Shown here: piece after piece, positions 45,614-55,402 of the stretch
Layout: every line of letters begins with the position of its first letter
Position numbering within the stretch: the first letter of the stretch is position 1
Assembly: GCF_900177295.1 (NCBI RefSeq)
Contig: NZ_FWZX01000024.1
Coordinates: 1 to 64,000 of the forward strand
From: Tistlia consotensis USBA 355
Lineage (GTDB): Bacteria; Pseudomonadota; Alphaproteobacteria; Kiloniellales; DSM-21159
Reading direction: 5' to 3'
Length of the DNA stretch: 64,000 nt
Notes under the pieces: model-generated
Database searches by the model: none
Seen by the model: the letters and a program-made list of their open reading frames with translations, nothing else
What the model was told of the DNA's origin: nothing
Translations under genes and position numbers: made by a program

Positions 45614-45970
45614 ATGGCTCGCATCAAGCGTGGTACGACGGCGCACGCCCGTCACAAGAAGGTCATCAAGCTGGCCAGCGGCTATCGCGGCCGCGGCAAC
45701 AGCGTCTATCGCGTCGCCATCGAGCGCGTCGAGAAGGCGATGCAGTACGCCTATCGCGACCGCAAGGTGCGCAAGCGCGATTTCCGCGGCCTGTGGATCC
45801 AGCGCATCAACGCGGCGACGCGCGAGTGCGGCATGACCTATTCGACCTTCATGGACGGCCTCAAGAAGGCCGGCATCGAGCTCGACCGGAAGATCCTGGC
45901 CGAGCTGGCGGTGTCGGAGCCCGAGGCCTTCAAGTCCCTGGTCGAGCAGGCCCAGGCCGCCCGCGGCTGA
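45614..45970 (+). CDS. rplT: 50S ribosomal protein L20
   Basis: 118 residues, the usual length. [20 protein letters not shown] at the start, a basic RNA-binding N-terminal helix with [20 protein letters not shown] (in part), and the C-terminal [17 protein letters not shown]-like region (here [18 protein letters not shown]) identify L20. It binds 23S rRNA early in 50S assembly. CCAGGAGG precedes the start. Confidence 0.97.
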   Translation: MARIKRGTTAHARHKKVIKLASGYRGRGNSVYRVAIERVEKAMQYAYRDRKVRKRDFRGLWIQRINAATRECGMTYSTFMDGLKKAGIELDRKILAELAVSEPEAFKSLVEQAQAARG

Positions 45971-45974
45971 TCCC

Positions 45975-46003
45975 GGAAGGCGGGGCGGGCGCCCCGCCGT
46001 TCC
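45975..46003 (+). terminator. Hairpin after rplT
   Basis: GGCGGGGCG (45979-45987) pairs with CGCCCCGCC (45990-45998), and flanking GGAA and TTCC extend the stem past a bulged G. It is followed by CCCTCTTCTCC, a weak T/C tract. It may end or attenuate the rpmI-rplT transcript before pheS. Confidence 0.45.
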
Positions 46004-46072
46004 CCTCTTCTCCAAGGCTCGTCTCGACCGCCCTTGCCCTCGGCTCGGCGGCCGGTTAGACCGCTTCGCGCG

Positions 46073-46113
46073 GCACGCCCCCGCCGGCCCTGGCCGGGTG
46101 GGCGGCGGCGTGC
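46073..46113 (+). promoter_or_regulatory. GC-rich leader hairpin before pheS
   Basis: GCACGCC (46073-46079) pairs with GGCGTGC (46107-46113), with further CCGCC/GGCGG pairing inside. It ends 18 bases before the pheS ATG and has no T tract, so it is more likely a leader structure than a terminator. No leader peptide rich in Phe was found. Confidence 0.35.
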
Positions 46114-46131
46114 GCTAACCGGAGCCAAGCA

Positions 46132-47202
46132 ATGCAGGACCTGGAAGAGCTCGAAGCCGAGCTTTTCGCCGACCTCGAGGCGACGGGCGACCTTCCCGGG
46201 CTGGAGGCGCTGCGCGTCTCGACGCTCGGCAAGAAGGGCCGCCTGACCGAGCAGATGAAGGGCCTGGGCGGGCTCGATCCCGAGGCGCGCAAGGCGCGCG
46301 GCCAGGCGCTGAACGCCGTCAAGGACCGCTTCCAGTCGGCCCTCGAGTCGCGCAAGGCCGGCTTCGAGGAGCAGGCCCTGGAGGCGCGCCTCGCCGGCGA
46401 GCGGGTCGACGTCTCGCTGCCGGCGCGGCCGCACGCCATCGGCCACGTCCATCCGATCAGCCAGACCGTCGAGGAGCTGGTCGCGATCTTCGGCGAGATG
46501 GGCTTCTCGGTCGCCGAGGGCCCGCACATCGAGGACGACTTCCACAACTTCGAGGCGCTCAACATCCCGGCCTGGCACCCGGCCCGCCAGGACATGGACA
46601 CCTTCTACCTGAGGCCCGCCGCGGACGGCGTGCGCCCGGTGCTGCGCACCCACACCTCGCCGGTGCAGATCCGCACCATGCAGAAGGTCGCGCCGCCGAT
46701 CCGCATCATCTGCCCGGGCCGCACCTTCCGCGCCGACTCCGACGCGACCCACTCGCCGATGTTCCACCAGGTCGAGGGCCTGGTGATCGACGAGAAGACC
46801 CACATGGGCCACCTCAAGGGCACGCTGATCGAGTTCTGCCGGGCCTTCTTCGGCGTCGACGACCTGCCGGTGCGCTTCCGCGCCAGCTACTTCCCCTTCA
46901 CCGAGCCCTCGGCCGAGCTCGACATCGGCTGCGCGCGCCGCGACGGCCAGCTGATCATCGGCGGCGGCGAGGACTGGCTGGAGATCCTGGGCAGCGGCAT
47001 GGTCCACCCGAAGGTCCTGGAGAACTGCGGCATCGATTCCAGCCGCTACCAGGGCTTCGCCTTCGGCATGGGCATCGAGCGCATCGCCATGCTGAAGTAC
47101 GGCATCCCGGACCTGCGCACCTTCTACGACAGCGACCTGCGCTGGCTGCGCCACTACGGCTTCGTGCCGCTCGAGGCGCCCTCGGTCGTGAGAGGCCTCT
47201 GA
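46132..47202 (+). CDS. pheS: Phenylalanine--tRNA ligase alpha subunit
   Basis: 356 residues. After an N-terminal coiled coil (~1-100), class II motifs are seen: motif 1 around HPISQTVEELVAIFGEMGF (in outline ~107-125), motif 2 FRADSDATHSPMFHQVEGLV (~200-219) and motif 3 FAFGMGIERIAMLKYGIPDLR (~307-327, in outline). With PheT it charges tRNA-Phe. GGAG lies seven bases before the ATG; pheT follows after two bases. Confidence 0.97.
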   Translation: MQDLEELEAELFADLEATGDLPGLEALRVSTLGKKGRLTEQMKGLGGLDPEARKARGQALNAVKDRFQSALESRKAGFEEQALEARLAGERVDVSLPARPHAIGHVHPISQTVEELVAIFGEMGFSVAEGPHIEDDFHNFEALNIPAWHPARQDMDTFYLRPAADGVRPVLRTHTSPVQIRTMQKVAPPIRIICPGRTFRADSDATHSPMFHQVEGLVIDEKTHMGHLKGTLIEFCRAFFGVDDLPVRFRASYFPFTEPSAELDIGCARRDGQLIIGGGEDWLEILGSGMVHPKVLENCGIDSSRYQGFAFGMGIERIAMLKYGIPDLRTFYDSDLRWLRHYGFVPLEAPSVVRGL

Positions 47203-47204
47203 CC

Positions 47205-49613
47205 ATGAAATTCACGCTGAGCTGGCTGCGCGATCACCTGGAGACCGCGGCCTCGGTCGAGAAGATCTGCGAGACCCTGTCGCTGATCGGCCTGGAGGTC
47301 GAGAGCGTCGAGGACCGCGGCAGGGCGCTGGCGCCCTTCACCGTCGCCTACGTCGAGGAGGCGGCGCCGCACCCCAACGCCGACCGCCTGCGCGTCTGCC
47401 AGCTCCGGACCAAGGACGGGCCGGTGCAGGTGGTCTGCGGCGCGCCCAACGCGCGGACCGGCATGACCGGCGTCTTCGCGCCGACCGGCACCCACATCCC
47501 CGGCACCGGCATCGACCTCAAGAGCGGCATGATCCGCGGCGTCGCCTCCAACGGCATGCTGGTCTCCGAGCGCGAGATGGGCCTGTCGGACGACCACGAG
47601 GGCATCATCGACCTCAGCCCGGCCGAGGGGGCCGCGGCGCCCCAGGTCGGCACGCCCTTCGCCCGCATCCTGGGGCTCGACGACGTCATCATCGAGGTCG
47701 GCATCACGCCGAACCGCGGCGACTGCCTGGGCGTGCGCGGCATCGCCCGCGACCTGGCCGCCGCGGGGCTGGGTCGCCTGAAGCCCTTCCAGGCGCCGAA
47801 GGTCGAGGGCAGCTACGCCTCGCCGATCGAGTGGCGGATCACCGAGGGCGCCGAGGGCTACTGCCCCTTCGTCGCCGGCCGCCACTTCCGGGGCCTGACG
47901 AACGGGCCCTCGCCGGCCTGGCTACAGCGCCGCCTGACGGCGATCGGCCTCAGGCCGATCTCGGCGCTGGTCGACATCACCAACTACGTCACCTTCGACC
48001 TCGGCCGGCCGCTGCACGTCTTCGACGCCGCCAAGGTCAAGGGCGACCCGACCATGCGCTTCGCCCGCGAGGGCGAGGAGATCCTGGCGCTCGACGGCCG
48101 GACCTACGCGCTCGATCCCGAGACCCTGGTGATCGCCGACGGGAACGGCCCCGAGGGCATCGGCGGCGTCATGGGCGGCGAGCTCTCGGGCTGCACCGAA
48201 GAGACCACGGAGGTCTTCCTGGAGGTCGCGCTGTTCGACCCGATCTCGGTCGCCTTCGCGGGGCGGCGCCTCGGCATCCACTCCGACGCGCGCTACCGCT
48301 TCGAGCGCGGCCTCGACCCCGAGTCCGGCGCCTGGGGCCCGGAGGTCGCGGCGCGGCTGATCCTCGAGCTCTGCGGCGGCGAGGCCTCGGAGGTCGTGAC
48401 CGCCGGCACCATTCCGGACACGAAACGCAGCCTGGTCCTGCGCAAGGATCGCTGCGAGACCCTGGGCGGCGTGCCGGTGCCCGACGGCGAGCAGGTGCGC
48501 ATCCTGCAGGACCTCGGCTTCGAGGTCACCGACCGCGGCGACGACCTGGAGGTGGCGGTGCCCTCGTGGCGGCCCGACGTCGAGTGCGAGGCCTGCCTGG
48601 TCGAGGAGGTGCTGCGCCTGCACGGCTACGAGCACCTGCCGACCTCGCCGCTGACCCTCGACACGGCGATGCCGCTGCCGGCGCTCTCGACGGCCCAGCG
48701 CCGCGCCTCGGCGGCGCGCACCGCGCTCTGCTGGAGCGGCCTGGAGGAGTGCGTCACCTTCTCCTTCGTCGCCGAGCGCCACGCCCGCCTGTTCGGCTGG
48801 AGCGACGAGGCCCTGCGCCTCGACAACCCGATCTCGGCCGAGCTCGACGTCATGCGGCCCTCGGTGCTGATCCCGCTGATCGAGGCGGCGGCACGCAACG
48901 CCGACCGCGGCTTCGGCGACTCCGGCCTGTTCGAGGTCGGCCCGGCCTACGAGACCGCGGCGCCGGACGGCCAGCGCCAGGTCGCCGCCGCCCTGCGCGT
49001 CGGCCACGCCGCGCCGCGCCACTGGGCGGCCGAGCGACGGCCGGTCGACGCCTTCGACGCCAAGGCCGACGCCCTCAGGGTGCTGGAAGCGGCCGGCGCG
49101 CCGGTCGACAACCTGCAGGTCTCGACCGACGCGCCCGGCTGGTACCACCCGGGCCAGTCCGGCTGCCTGCGCCTCGGCCCCAAGGTGCTGGCCCGCTTCG
49201 GCACGCTGCACCCGCGGGTGCTCAAGGCCTTCGACCTCAAGGGCCCGGCGGTCGCGACCGAGATCTTCCTGGAGACGGTTCCGGAGCCGAAACGGAAGGG
49301 CACGGCCAAGCCGGCCCTGGCGCTCTCGCCGCTGATGCCGGTCGAGCGCGACTACGCCTTCGTCGTCGACCGCGATATCCCGGCCGACAAGCTGATCCGG
49401 GCCGCCAAGGGCGCCGACCGGGCGCTGATCGCCGAGGTCGCCCTGTTCGACGACTACCGCGGCGCCGGCCTGCCCGAGGGCAAGAAGTCGCTCGCCCTCG
49501 CCGTCACCCTGCAGCCGCGCGAGAAGACCCTGACCGAGCAGGACCTGGAGGCGGTCTCGAAGAAGATCGTGGCGGCGGTCGAGAAGGCGACGGGGGCTGT
49601 CCTGAGGGGGTAG
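47205..49613 (+). CDS. pheT: Phenylalanine--tRNA ligase beta subunit
   Basis: 802 residues, the usual length. MKFTLSWLRDHLET starts the B1 domain; an EMAP-like tRNA-binding domain (~40-150, with HPNADRLRVCQL and VVCGAPNART), B3/B4 editing domain (LVDITNYVTFDLGRPLHVFD region, ~248), B5 domain, catalytic-like B6-B7 and the C-terminal FDX-ACB anticodon domain (~708-802, beginning PLMPVERDYAFVVD) are in order. Confidence 0.97.
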   Translation: MKFTLSWLRDHLETAASVEKICETLSLIGLEVESVEDRGRALAPFTVAYVEEAAPHPNADRLRVCQLRTKDGPVQVVCGAPNARTGMTGVFAPTGTHIPGTGIDLKSGMIRGVASNGMLVSEREMGLSDDHEGIIDLSPAEGAAAPQVGTPFARILGLDDVIIEVGITPNRGDCLGVRGIARDLAAAGLGRLKPFQAPKVEGSYASPIEWRITEGAEGYCPFVAGRHFRGLTNGPSPAWLQRRLTAIGLRPISALVDITNYVTFDLGRPLHVFDAAKVKGDPTMRFAREGEEILALDGRTYALDPETLVIADGNGPEGIGGVMGGELSGCTEETTEVFLEVALFDPISVAFAGRRLGIHSDARYRFERGLDPESGAWGPEVAARLILELCGGEASEVVTAGTIPDTKRSLVLRKDRCETLGGVPVPDGEQVRILQDLGFEVTDRGDDLEVAVPSWRPDVECEACLVEEVLRLHGYEHLPTSPLTLDTAMPLPALSTAQRRASAARTALCWSGLEECVTFSFVAERHARLFGWSDEALRLDNPISAELDVMRPSVLIPLIEAAARNADRGFGDSGLFEVGPAYETAAPDGQRQVAAALRVGHAAPRHWAAERRPVDAFDAKADALRVLEAAGAPVDNLQVSTDAPGWYHPGQSGCLRLGPKVLARFGTLHPRVLKAFDLKGPAVATEIFLETVPEPKRKGTAKPALALSPLMPVERDYAFVVDRDIPADKLIRAAKGADRALIAEVALFDDYRGAGLPEGKKSLALAVTLQPREKTLTEQDLEAVSKKIVAAVEKATGAVLRG

Positions 49614-49628
49614 GGGCGATTTCGCTCC

Positions 49629-49704
49629 GCCCTTCGACAAGCTCAGGACGAAGCCATCTTGTCGACTTTCCTCTATTCGCTTCGTCCTGAGCTTGTCGAA
49701 GGGC
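49629..49704. repeat. Perfect 26-base inverted repeat after pheT
   Basis: Arms at 49629-49654 and 49679-49704 are exact inverse complements round a 24-base centre. The core CTTCGACAAGCTCAGGACGA is a dispersed intergenic repeat known from many genomes; a diverged pair lies at 349-435. Here it is between convergent pheT and the SIMPL gene and may also end transcription. Confidence 0.85.
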
Positions 49705-49739
49705 GAAGCCATTCAGGCCCTTTCGCCGGGGTAAGCCGC

Positions 49740-50489
49740 TCAGTCCGTCAGCAGGTATTCCATCGTCGTAACGACCCGCAACCTCTTGACCGGCTGCTTG
49801 GGCTCGTAGGCGCCGGGATAGTCGTCGCGCGGCAGGATCTGGAACAGGCCCTGGCTGGCGCTGCGGATCGGGCCGACCGTCGAGCCGGAATCGCGGGCGA
49901 ACTGCTCGGCCGCCGCGCGGGCGTTGGCGGTCGCCTGGGCGATCATCTCGGGCTTGACGTCGTTGAGCCTGGTGAAGAGGTAGACCGGGCCGCTGACCGG
50001 CTGGCCCTCGCTGGACAGCACGACGCCGGCGTCGACCAGCTGGCCGACGTTCTGGGCGGCCTTGCCGACCTTGGCGATGTCGTTCGAGCGGACCAGCAGG
50101 GTCTGGGAGAGGATGTAGCGGCTCTGGACCGGGCCGCTCTGGTACTGCTGGGCCAGGCGGTCGGTGACCTGGTAGTCCTCGAGCTCGACCTCGGCGTCCG
50201 AGAAGCCGGCCTTGGTCAGGAAGTCCCGGACCCGGCCGGCGTCGGCCTGCAGCCGGCCCTGGGCCGCCGAGAGGTCGTCGTCGGTCGCCACGAAGCGCAG
50301 CGACCAGAGCGCAAGGTCGGCCTTGACCTCGCGCTCGGCCAGGCCCTTGACCGTGACGCTGCGCTCGCCGGTACGGAACTCCCTCAGGCCCTGCTGGACC
50401 AGCCAGCCGCAGGCGGCGAGGCCGATCATGACGAACAGGCCGGCGAAGAAGAGGTGCGGCCCGGCGGCGTTAGGGGATCGTTCGCTCAT
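49740..50489 (-). CDS. SIMPL (DUF541) domain protein
   Basis: 249 residues. One N-terminal membrane helix (HLFFAGLFVMIGLAACGWLV, ~12-31) anchors it or acts as an uncleaved signal. The rest is a SIMPL domain: RSVTVKGLAEREVKADLALWSLRF (in outline ~43-66), YQVTDRLAQQY, and ARAAAEQFARDSG (~190). The family is periplasmic and of unsettled function (named for signalling molecule association with pelle-like kinase). It faces pheT. Confidence 0.85.
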   Translation of the reverse strand: MSERSPNAAGPHLFFAGLFVMIGLAACGWLVQQGLREFRTGERSVTVKGLAEREVKADLALWSLRFVATDDDLSAAQGRLQADAGRVRDFLTKAGFSDAEVELEDYQVTDRLAQQYQSGPVQSRYILSQTLLVRSNDIAKVGKAAQNVGQLVDAGVVLSSEGQPVSGPVYLFTRLNDVKPEMIAQATANARAAAEQFARDSGSTVGPIRSASQGLFQILPRDDYPGAYEPKQPVKRLRVVTTMEYLLTD

Positions 50490-50537
50490 GGCGGCGATGA
50501 TAGCGCGGATTGCGGCGGCGCGGTGGCCCGATCGCGG

Positions 50538-50585
50538 GCATTGAGCAGGGCATTGCCCAGGCCATTGCCCAGGCCATTGCTAGGA
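50538..50585. repeat. Four 12-base tandem repeats upstream of lepA
   Basis: Units GCATTGAGCAGG, GCATTGCCCAGG, CCATTGCCCAGG and CCATTGCTAGGA follow one another, with two to three changes between outer and inner copies. They lie between the divergent SIMPL and lepA genes, ~90 bases before the lepA ATG, and may be a slippage tract in its leader. Confidence 0.75.
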
Positions 50586-50674
50586 GAGGGTCGCCCGCCT
50601 ATGTTGCGCCTGCGTTCCAGCGCCCCGGCAGCCGGCGGCGCGGCCGCGATACGTTCCCTCAGCAAAGTCCGTCG

Positions 50675-52477
<1,803 letters not shown>

Positions 52478-52511
52478 GGAGCAGGGGCGACGCCGGGCGA
52501 CCGGCCTTGCT

Positions 52512-52844
52512 TCAACTCTTCTTGAAGACGCCGTCGCGCCGGCCGGAGCCGCCGCGCCCGAGCAGCAGGAAGACCAGGCCGAGGACCAGGAAGACGACGA
52601 GCGCGGGCTGCAGCAGCACCCAGAACAGGCCGTCCCACAGCGGCGGCCAGATGTGGCGCTCGATTACCGCCTGCACGAGATTGAGGCTGGGCCGGTCGAT
52701 CTTGGCCCAGAGGTCGCCGACCTCCGACAGCCGGAAGCTGCCCCTCGTCGACCAGGCCAGCAGGTCGAACGCCAGGGAGGCGATGGCGGCGAACAGGAAG
52801 AGATAGCCGAGGAGGCGGGCCAGCAATCGCATGGGTTTCGGCAA
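52512..52844 (-). CDS. Small conserved two-helix membrane protein
   Basis: 110 residues. Two membrane helices (LLGYLFLFAAIASLAFDLLAW, in outline ~11-31; VLLQPALVVFLVLGLVFLLLG ~77-97) flank a conserved-looking stretch DRPSLNLVQAVIERHIWPPLWD (~50-71, in outline). I recall similar short proteins of unknown role in alphaproteobacteria. It faces lepA, 34 bases away. Confidence 0.7.
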   Translation of the reverse strand: MPKPMRLLARLLGYLFLFAAIASLAFDLLAWSTRGSFRLSEVGDLWAKIDRPSLNLVQAVIERHIWPPLWDGLFWVLLQPALVVFLVLGLVFLLLGRGGSGRRDGVFKKS

Positions 52845-53006
52845 TACGCCCCTTTTTCCGGCTCATCAAGAGCGCTGCTCCGTACAACCGGGCGGGGAGG
52901 TCGCGCGGGGCGCGCGATGCGGCCCGCCCCGGCCCCCCTCGCACAGCGTTGCAAGCCGCGACGAGCTTCGCTAACTTCCCGCCTCCCCGCGTCGGGCAGA
53001 GCCGGG

Positions 53007-53096
53007 GGTGAGGTGGCCGAGCGGTTGAAGGCGCACGCCTGGAACGCGTGTAAGGGTGCAAGCCCTTCGTGGGTTCGAATCCCACCCTCACCGCCA
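53007..53096 (+). tRNA. tRNA-Ser(GGA)
   Basis: Acceptor GGTGAGG (53007-53013) pairs with CCTCACC, followed by G and the encoded CCA (53094-53096). TGGCCGAGCGGTTGAAGGCG is the D-arm of serine tRNAs, anticodon stem CACGC/GCGTG encloses GGA (53041-53043), a long variable arm (AAGGGTGCAAGCCCTT) marks a class II tRNA, and GGGTTCGAATCCC is the T-arm. It reads UCC and UCU codons. Confidence 0.97.
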
Positions 53097-53154
53097 TCCT
53101 GCTTCGCGCTGCGCGCTTCGCAGGATTTGCGCCAGCCTCGCCGAGAAGCAGGAT

Positions 53155-53182
53155 GCCCTCCGAAGCTTCAGCGAAGGAGGGC
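53155..53182 (+). promoter_or_regulatory. Hairpin that buries the GIY-YIG ribosome site
   Basis: GCCCTCC (53155-53161) pairs with GGAGGGC (53176-53182), the Shine-Dalgarno of the next gene, 8-14 bases before its GTG; the loop holds the palindrome GAAGCTTC. Similar leader sequences recur before such genes in alphaproteobacteria from memory. It should hold translation down unless opened. Confidence 0.55.
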
Positions 53183-53189
53183 TGTCTCC

Positions 53190-53576
53190 GTGCACTACGT
53201 CTATCTCCTGGAGAGCGACGCTGTCCCGGGACAGCGATATGTGGGCGTTACGGCCGATCTGAAGCGCCGGCTGCTCGACCACAACGCCGGGCGATCACGG
53301 CACACGTCGAAGTTCTGCCCGTGGCGGCTCGTCACCTATCTCGCGTTCTCCGACCGGCGCAAAGCGGAGGCGTTCGAGCGCTATATCAAGTCCGGATCGG
53401 GGCACGCCTTTGCGAACAGGCGCCTCTGGTGGAAACGCCGGGCCGTATTTCCCGCAAGATCTCCTGAGGCGTCGCCCGCGGAGAAAATCGACCGGCGCCT
53501 TTACGATCGCTCCACCTTCTCTACGATAGACCGGCCGACGGGCGTTTCCTGTCTCGAGAAGGGGAGACCGGGATGA
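53190..53576 (+). CDS. GIY-YIG nuclease family protein with atypical C-terminal extension
   Basis: 128 residues from a GTG start. The domain is clear: VHYVYLLES, then RYVGVTADLKRRLLDHN (the GIY-YIG region, here YVYLL and YVGVT), SRHTSKFCPWRLVTYLAF and KAEAFERYIKSGSGHAFANRRLW. Relatives usually end at this RRLW; here the frame runs ~45 residues further without domain features and its TGA overlaps the beta-lactamase ATG. Small UvrC-like or Slx1-like nucleases of this type are of unknown role. It lies 93 bases after tRNA-Ser. Confidence 0.75.
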   Translation: MHYVYLLESDAVPGQRYVGVTADLKRRLLDHNAGRSRHTSKFCPWRLVTYLAFSDRRKAEAFERYIKSGSGHAFANRRLWWKRRAVFPARSPEASPAEKIDRRLYDRSTFSTIDRPTGVSCLEKGRPG

Positions 53577-54433
53577 CGGCATCGATGACCCGCCGCGCGG
53601 CCTTGGCCGGAGCGCTGCTTGCGGCACCCGCGTTGCTGGTGCGGCGCGCCGACGCGGCCGGCAGCCTGACCGGGCTGGAGCAGCAGGTGCGTGGCCGCAT
53701 CGGCGTCGCGGCGCTCAACGTCGAGACCGGCCGGCGGCTGGACAACCGCTCGGACGAGCGCTTTCCGCTCTGCAGCACCTTCAAGTTCCTCGCCGCGGCC
53801 TGCGTGCTGCGGCGGACCGACCAGGGCGTCGAGCGCCTGGACCGCCGGATCGCCTTCACCGAGGGTCAGGTCGTCGCGCTTTCGCCGGTCACCGAGCGGC
53901 GCACCGGCGGCGCCGGCATGACGCTGCGCGATCTCTGCGAGGCGGCGATCACCGCCAGCGACAACACCGCCGGCAACCTGCTGCTCGACAGCTTCGGCGG
54001 GCCTCCGGCGCTGACCGACTTCTGCCGCTCGATCGGCGATTCGGCGACCCGGCTCGACCGCAAGGAGCCCGAGCTGAACGACGTGGCCGCGGACGACCCG
54101 CGGGACAGCACGACGCCGGCGGCGATGCTGGAGGACCTGCGCAAGATCCTGCTGGGCGACGTGCTCTCGAAGCTGTCGCGCGACCGCCTGGCCGCCTGGC
54201 TGGTCGCCAGCCACACCGGGCGGGCCCGGCTGCGCGCCGGCCTGCCCGGCCACTGGCGCGTCGGCGACAAGACCGGCACCGGCCTCAAGGGCGCCTCCGC
54301 CGACATCGCGGTCGCCTGGCCGCCGGGGGGCGGGCCGATCCTGATCGCGGCCTACCTGACCGGTGCCCTGGTGCCGGACGGCATGCGCGACGCGATCTAC
54401 AGCCAGATCGGCCGCATGGCCGCGGGGCTGTAG
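53573..54433 (+). CDS. bla: Class A beta-lactamase
   Basis: 286 residues. A signal of Tat type (TRRAALAGALLAAPALL, ~6-22) sends it to the periplasm. All serine-enzyme motifs are present: C67-S68-T-F-K71 (Ambler SxxK), S129-D-N131, E165-P-E-L-N169 (omega loop Glu) and K233-T-G235. The residue before the active serine is Cys, as in KPC/SME-type enzymes, but the partner position after KTG-T is Gly, so no such disulfide is predicted. It hydrolyses beta-lactams; spectrum unknown. Base composition equals its neighbours, so it looks resident. Confidence 0.9.
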   Translation: MTASMTRRAALAGALLAAPALLVRRADAAGSLTGLEQQVRGRIGVAALNVETGRRLDNRSDERFPLCSTFKFLAAACVLRRTDQGVERLDRRIAFTEGQVVALSPVTERRTGGAGMTLRDLCEAAITASDNTAGNLLLDSFGGPPALTDFCRSIGDSATRLDRKEPELNDVAADDPRDSTTPAAMLEDLRKILLGDVLSKLSRDRLAAWLVASHTGRARLRAGLPGHWRVGDKTGTGLKGASADIAVAWPPGGGPILIAAYLTGALVPDGMRDAIYSQIGRMAAGL

Positions 54434-54536
54434 CCGGCGCCGCGCGACGCCGGCAGCGTGCCGGCGGCGCTCGCTTCCGGCTCCGAAGCCGCCGGTGCTA
54501 GCGTGGCTCCCGGCAGAGCGATGCAAGGGGAGCGAG

Positions 54537-55322
54537 ATGTCGAGGAAAGCAGCGCCGGCCCGGCTCGCCGAGCTCGACCTCGGCCGGAAGCTCGGCAAGA
54601 AGGCCTACGACAAGCGCATCGCGGCGCTGCAGCAGCAGCTCCGCGTGATCCAGCTCGCCTACTGGAGCCAGGGCCGGTCCGGCGTCGTGGTCTTCGAGGG
54701 CTGGGACGCCGCCGGCAAGGGCGGCACGATCCGGCGCCTGACCGAGCTGCTCGATCCGCGCGGCTTCGAGGTCTGGCCGATCGGCGCGCCGAGCCGCAAG
54801 GAGCTGCGCCAGCACTACCTGCAGCGCTTCTGGATGCGCATGCCGGAGAACTGCGAGATCGCCGTCTTCGACCGCTCCTGGTACGGCCGGGTGCTGGTCG
54901 AGCGGGTCGAGAAGCTGACGCCCAAGGCCGACTGGCGGCGGGCCTACGAGGAGATCAACGCCTTCGAGAAGCTGCTGACCAACGACGGCATCCGCGTCGT
55001 CAAGCTGTTCCTCCACGTCTCGCTGGAGGAGCAGAAGCGCCGCCTGCGCGAGCGCGTCGCGGAGCCGCTGAAGCAGTGGAAGCTCGGCCGCGAGGACTTC
55101 CGCAACATCGAGCTGCGCGAGGCCTACAGCGAGGCCATCGAGGACATGCTGGCGCATACCTCGAGCGAGCATGCGCCCTGGCACCTGATCGCCTCGGAGG
55201 ACAAGCAGTTCGGCCGGGTCGCCGCCCTGGAGGCGGTCGTCGAGGCGTTGTCGCGCGATGTCGACCTGTCGCCGCCGCCGCTCGACCCGGTGATCGAGGC
55301 CCTGGCCCGCGAGCTGCTGTGA
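54537..55322 (+). CDS. ppk2: Polyphosphate kinase 2 family protein
   Basis: 261 residues from MSRKAAPARL with AGGGGAG upstream. Walker A is GWDAAGKGGTIRRL (~54-67), and FDRSWYGRVLVERVE (~112-126) is the family's DRSWYGR lid motif; WYR-like FLHVSLEEQKRRL follows (~154). PPK2 enzymes make nucleotides from polyphosphate or the reverse. The class and the preferred nucleotide are not decided by these motifs alone. Confidence 0.9.
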   Translation: MSRKAAPARLAELDLGRKLGKKAYDKRIAALQQQLRVIQLAYWSQGRSGVVVFEGWDAAGKGGTIRRLTELLDPRGFEVWPIGAPSRKELRQHYLQRFWMRMPENCEIAVFDRSWYGRVLVERVEKLTPKADWRRAYEEINAFEKLLTNDGIRVVKLFLHVSLEEQKRRLRERVAEPLKQWKLGREDFRNIELREAYSEAIEDMLAHTSSEHAPWHLIASEDKQFGRVAALEAVVEALSRDVDLSPPPLDPVIEALARELL

Positions 55323-55402
55323 CGCCGGCGCAGCGGTCCCGCCGCTATTCTGTAACGCCCTTGCGGTTGCTCCGGCGCGGCGCTGCCCGATAGCCTGACG
55401 TC

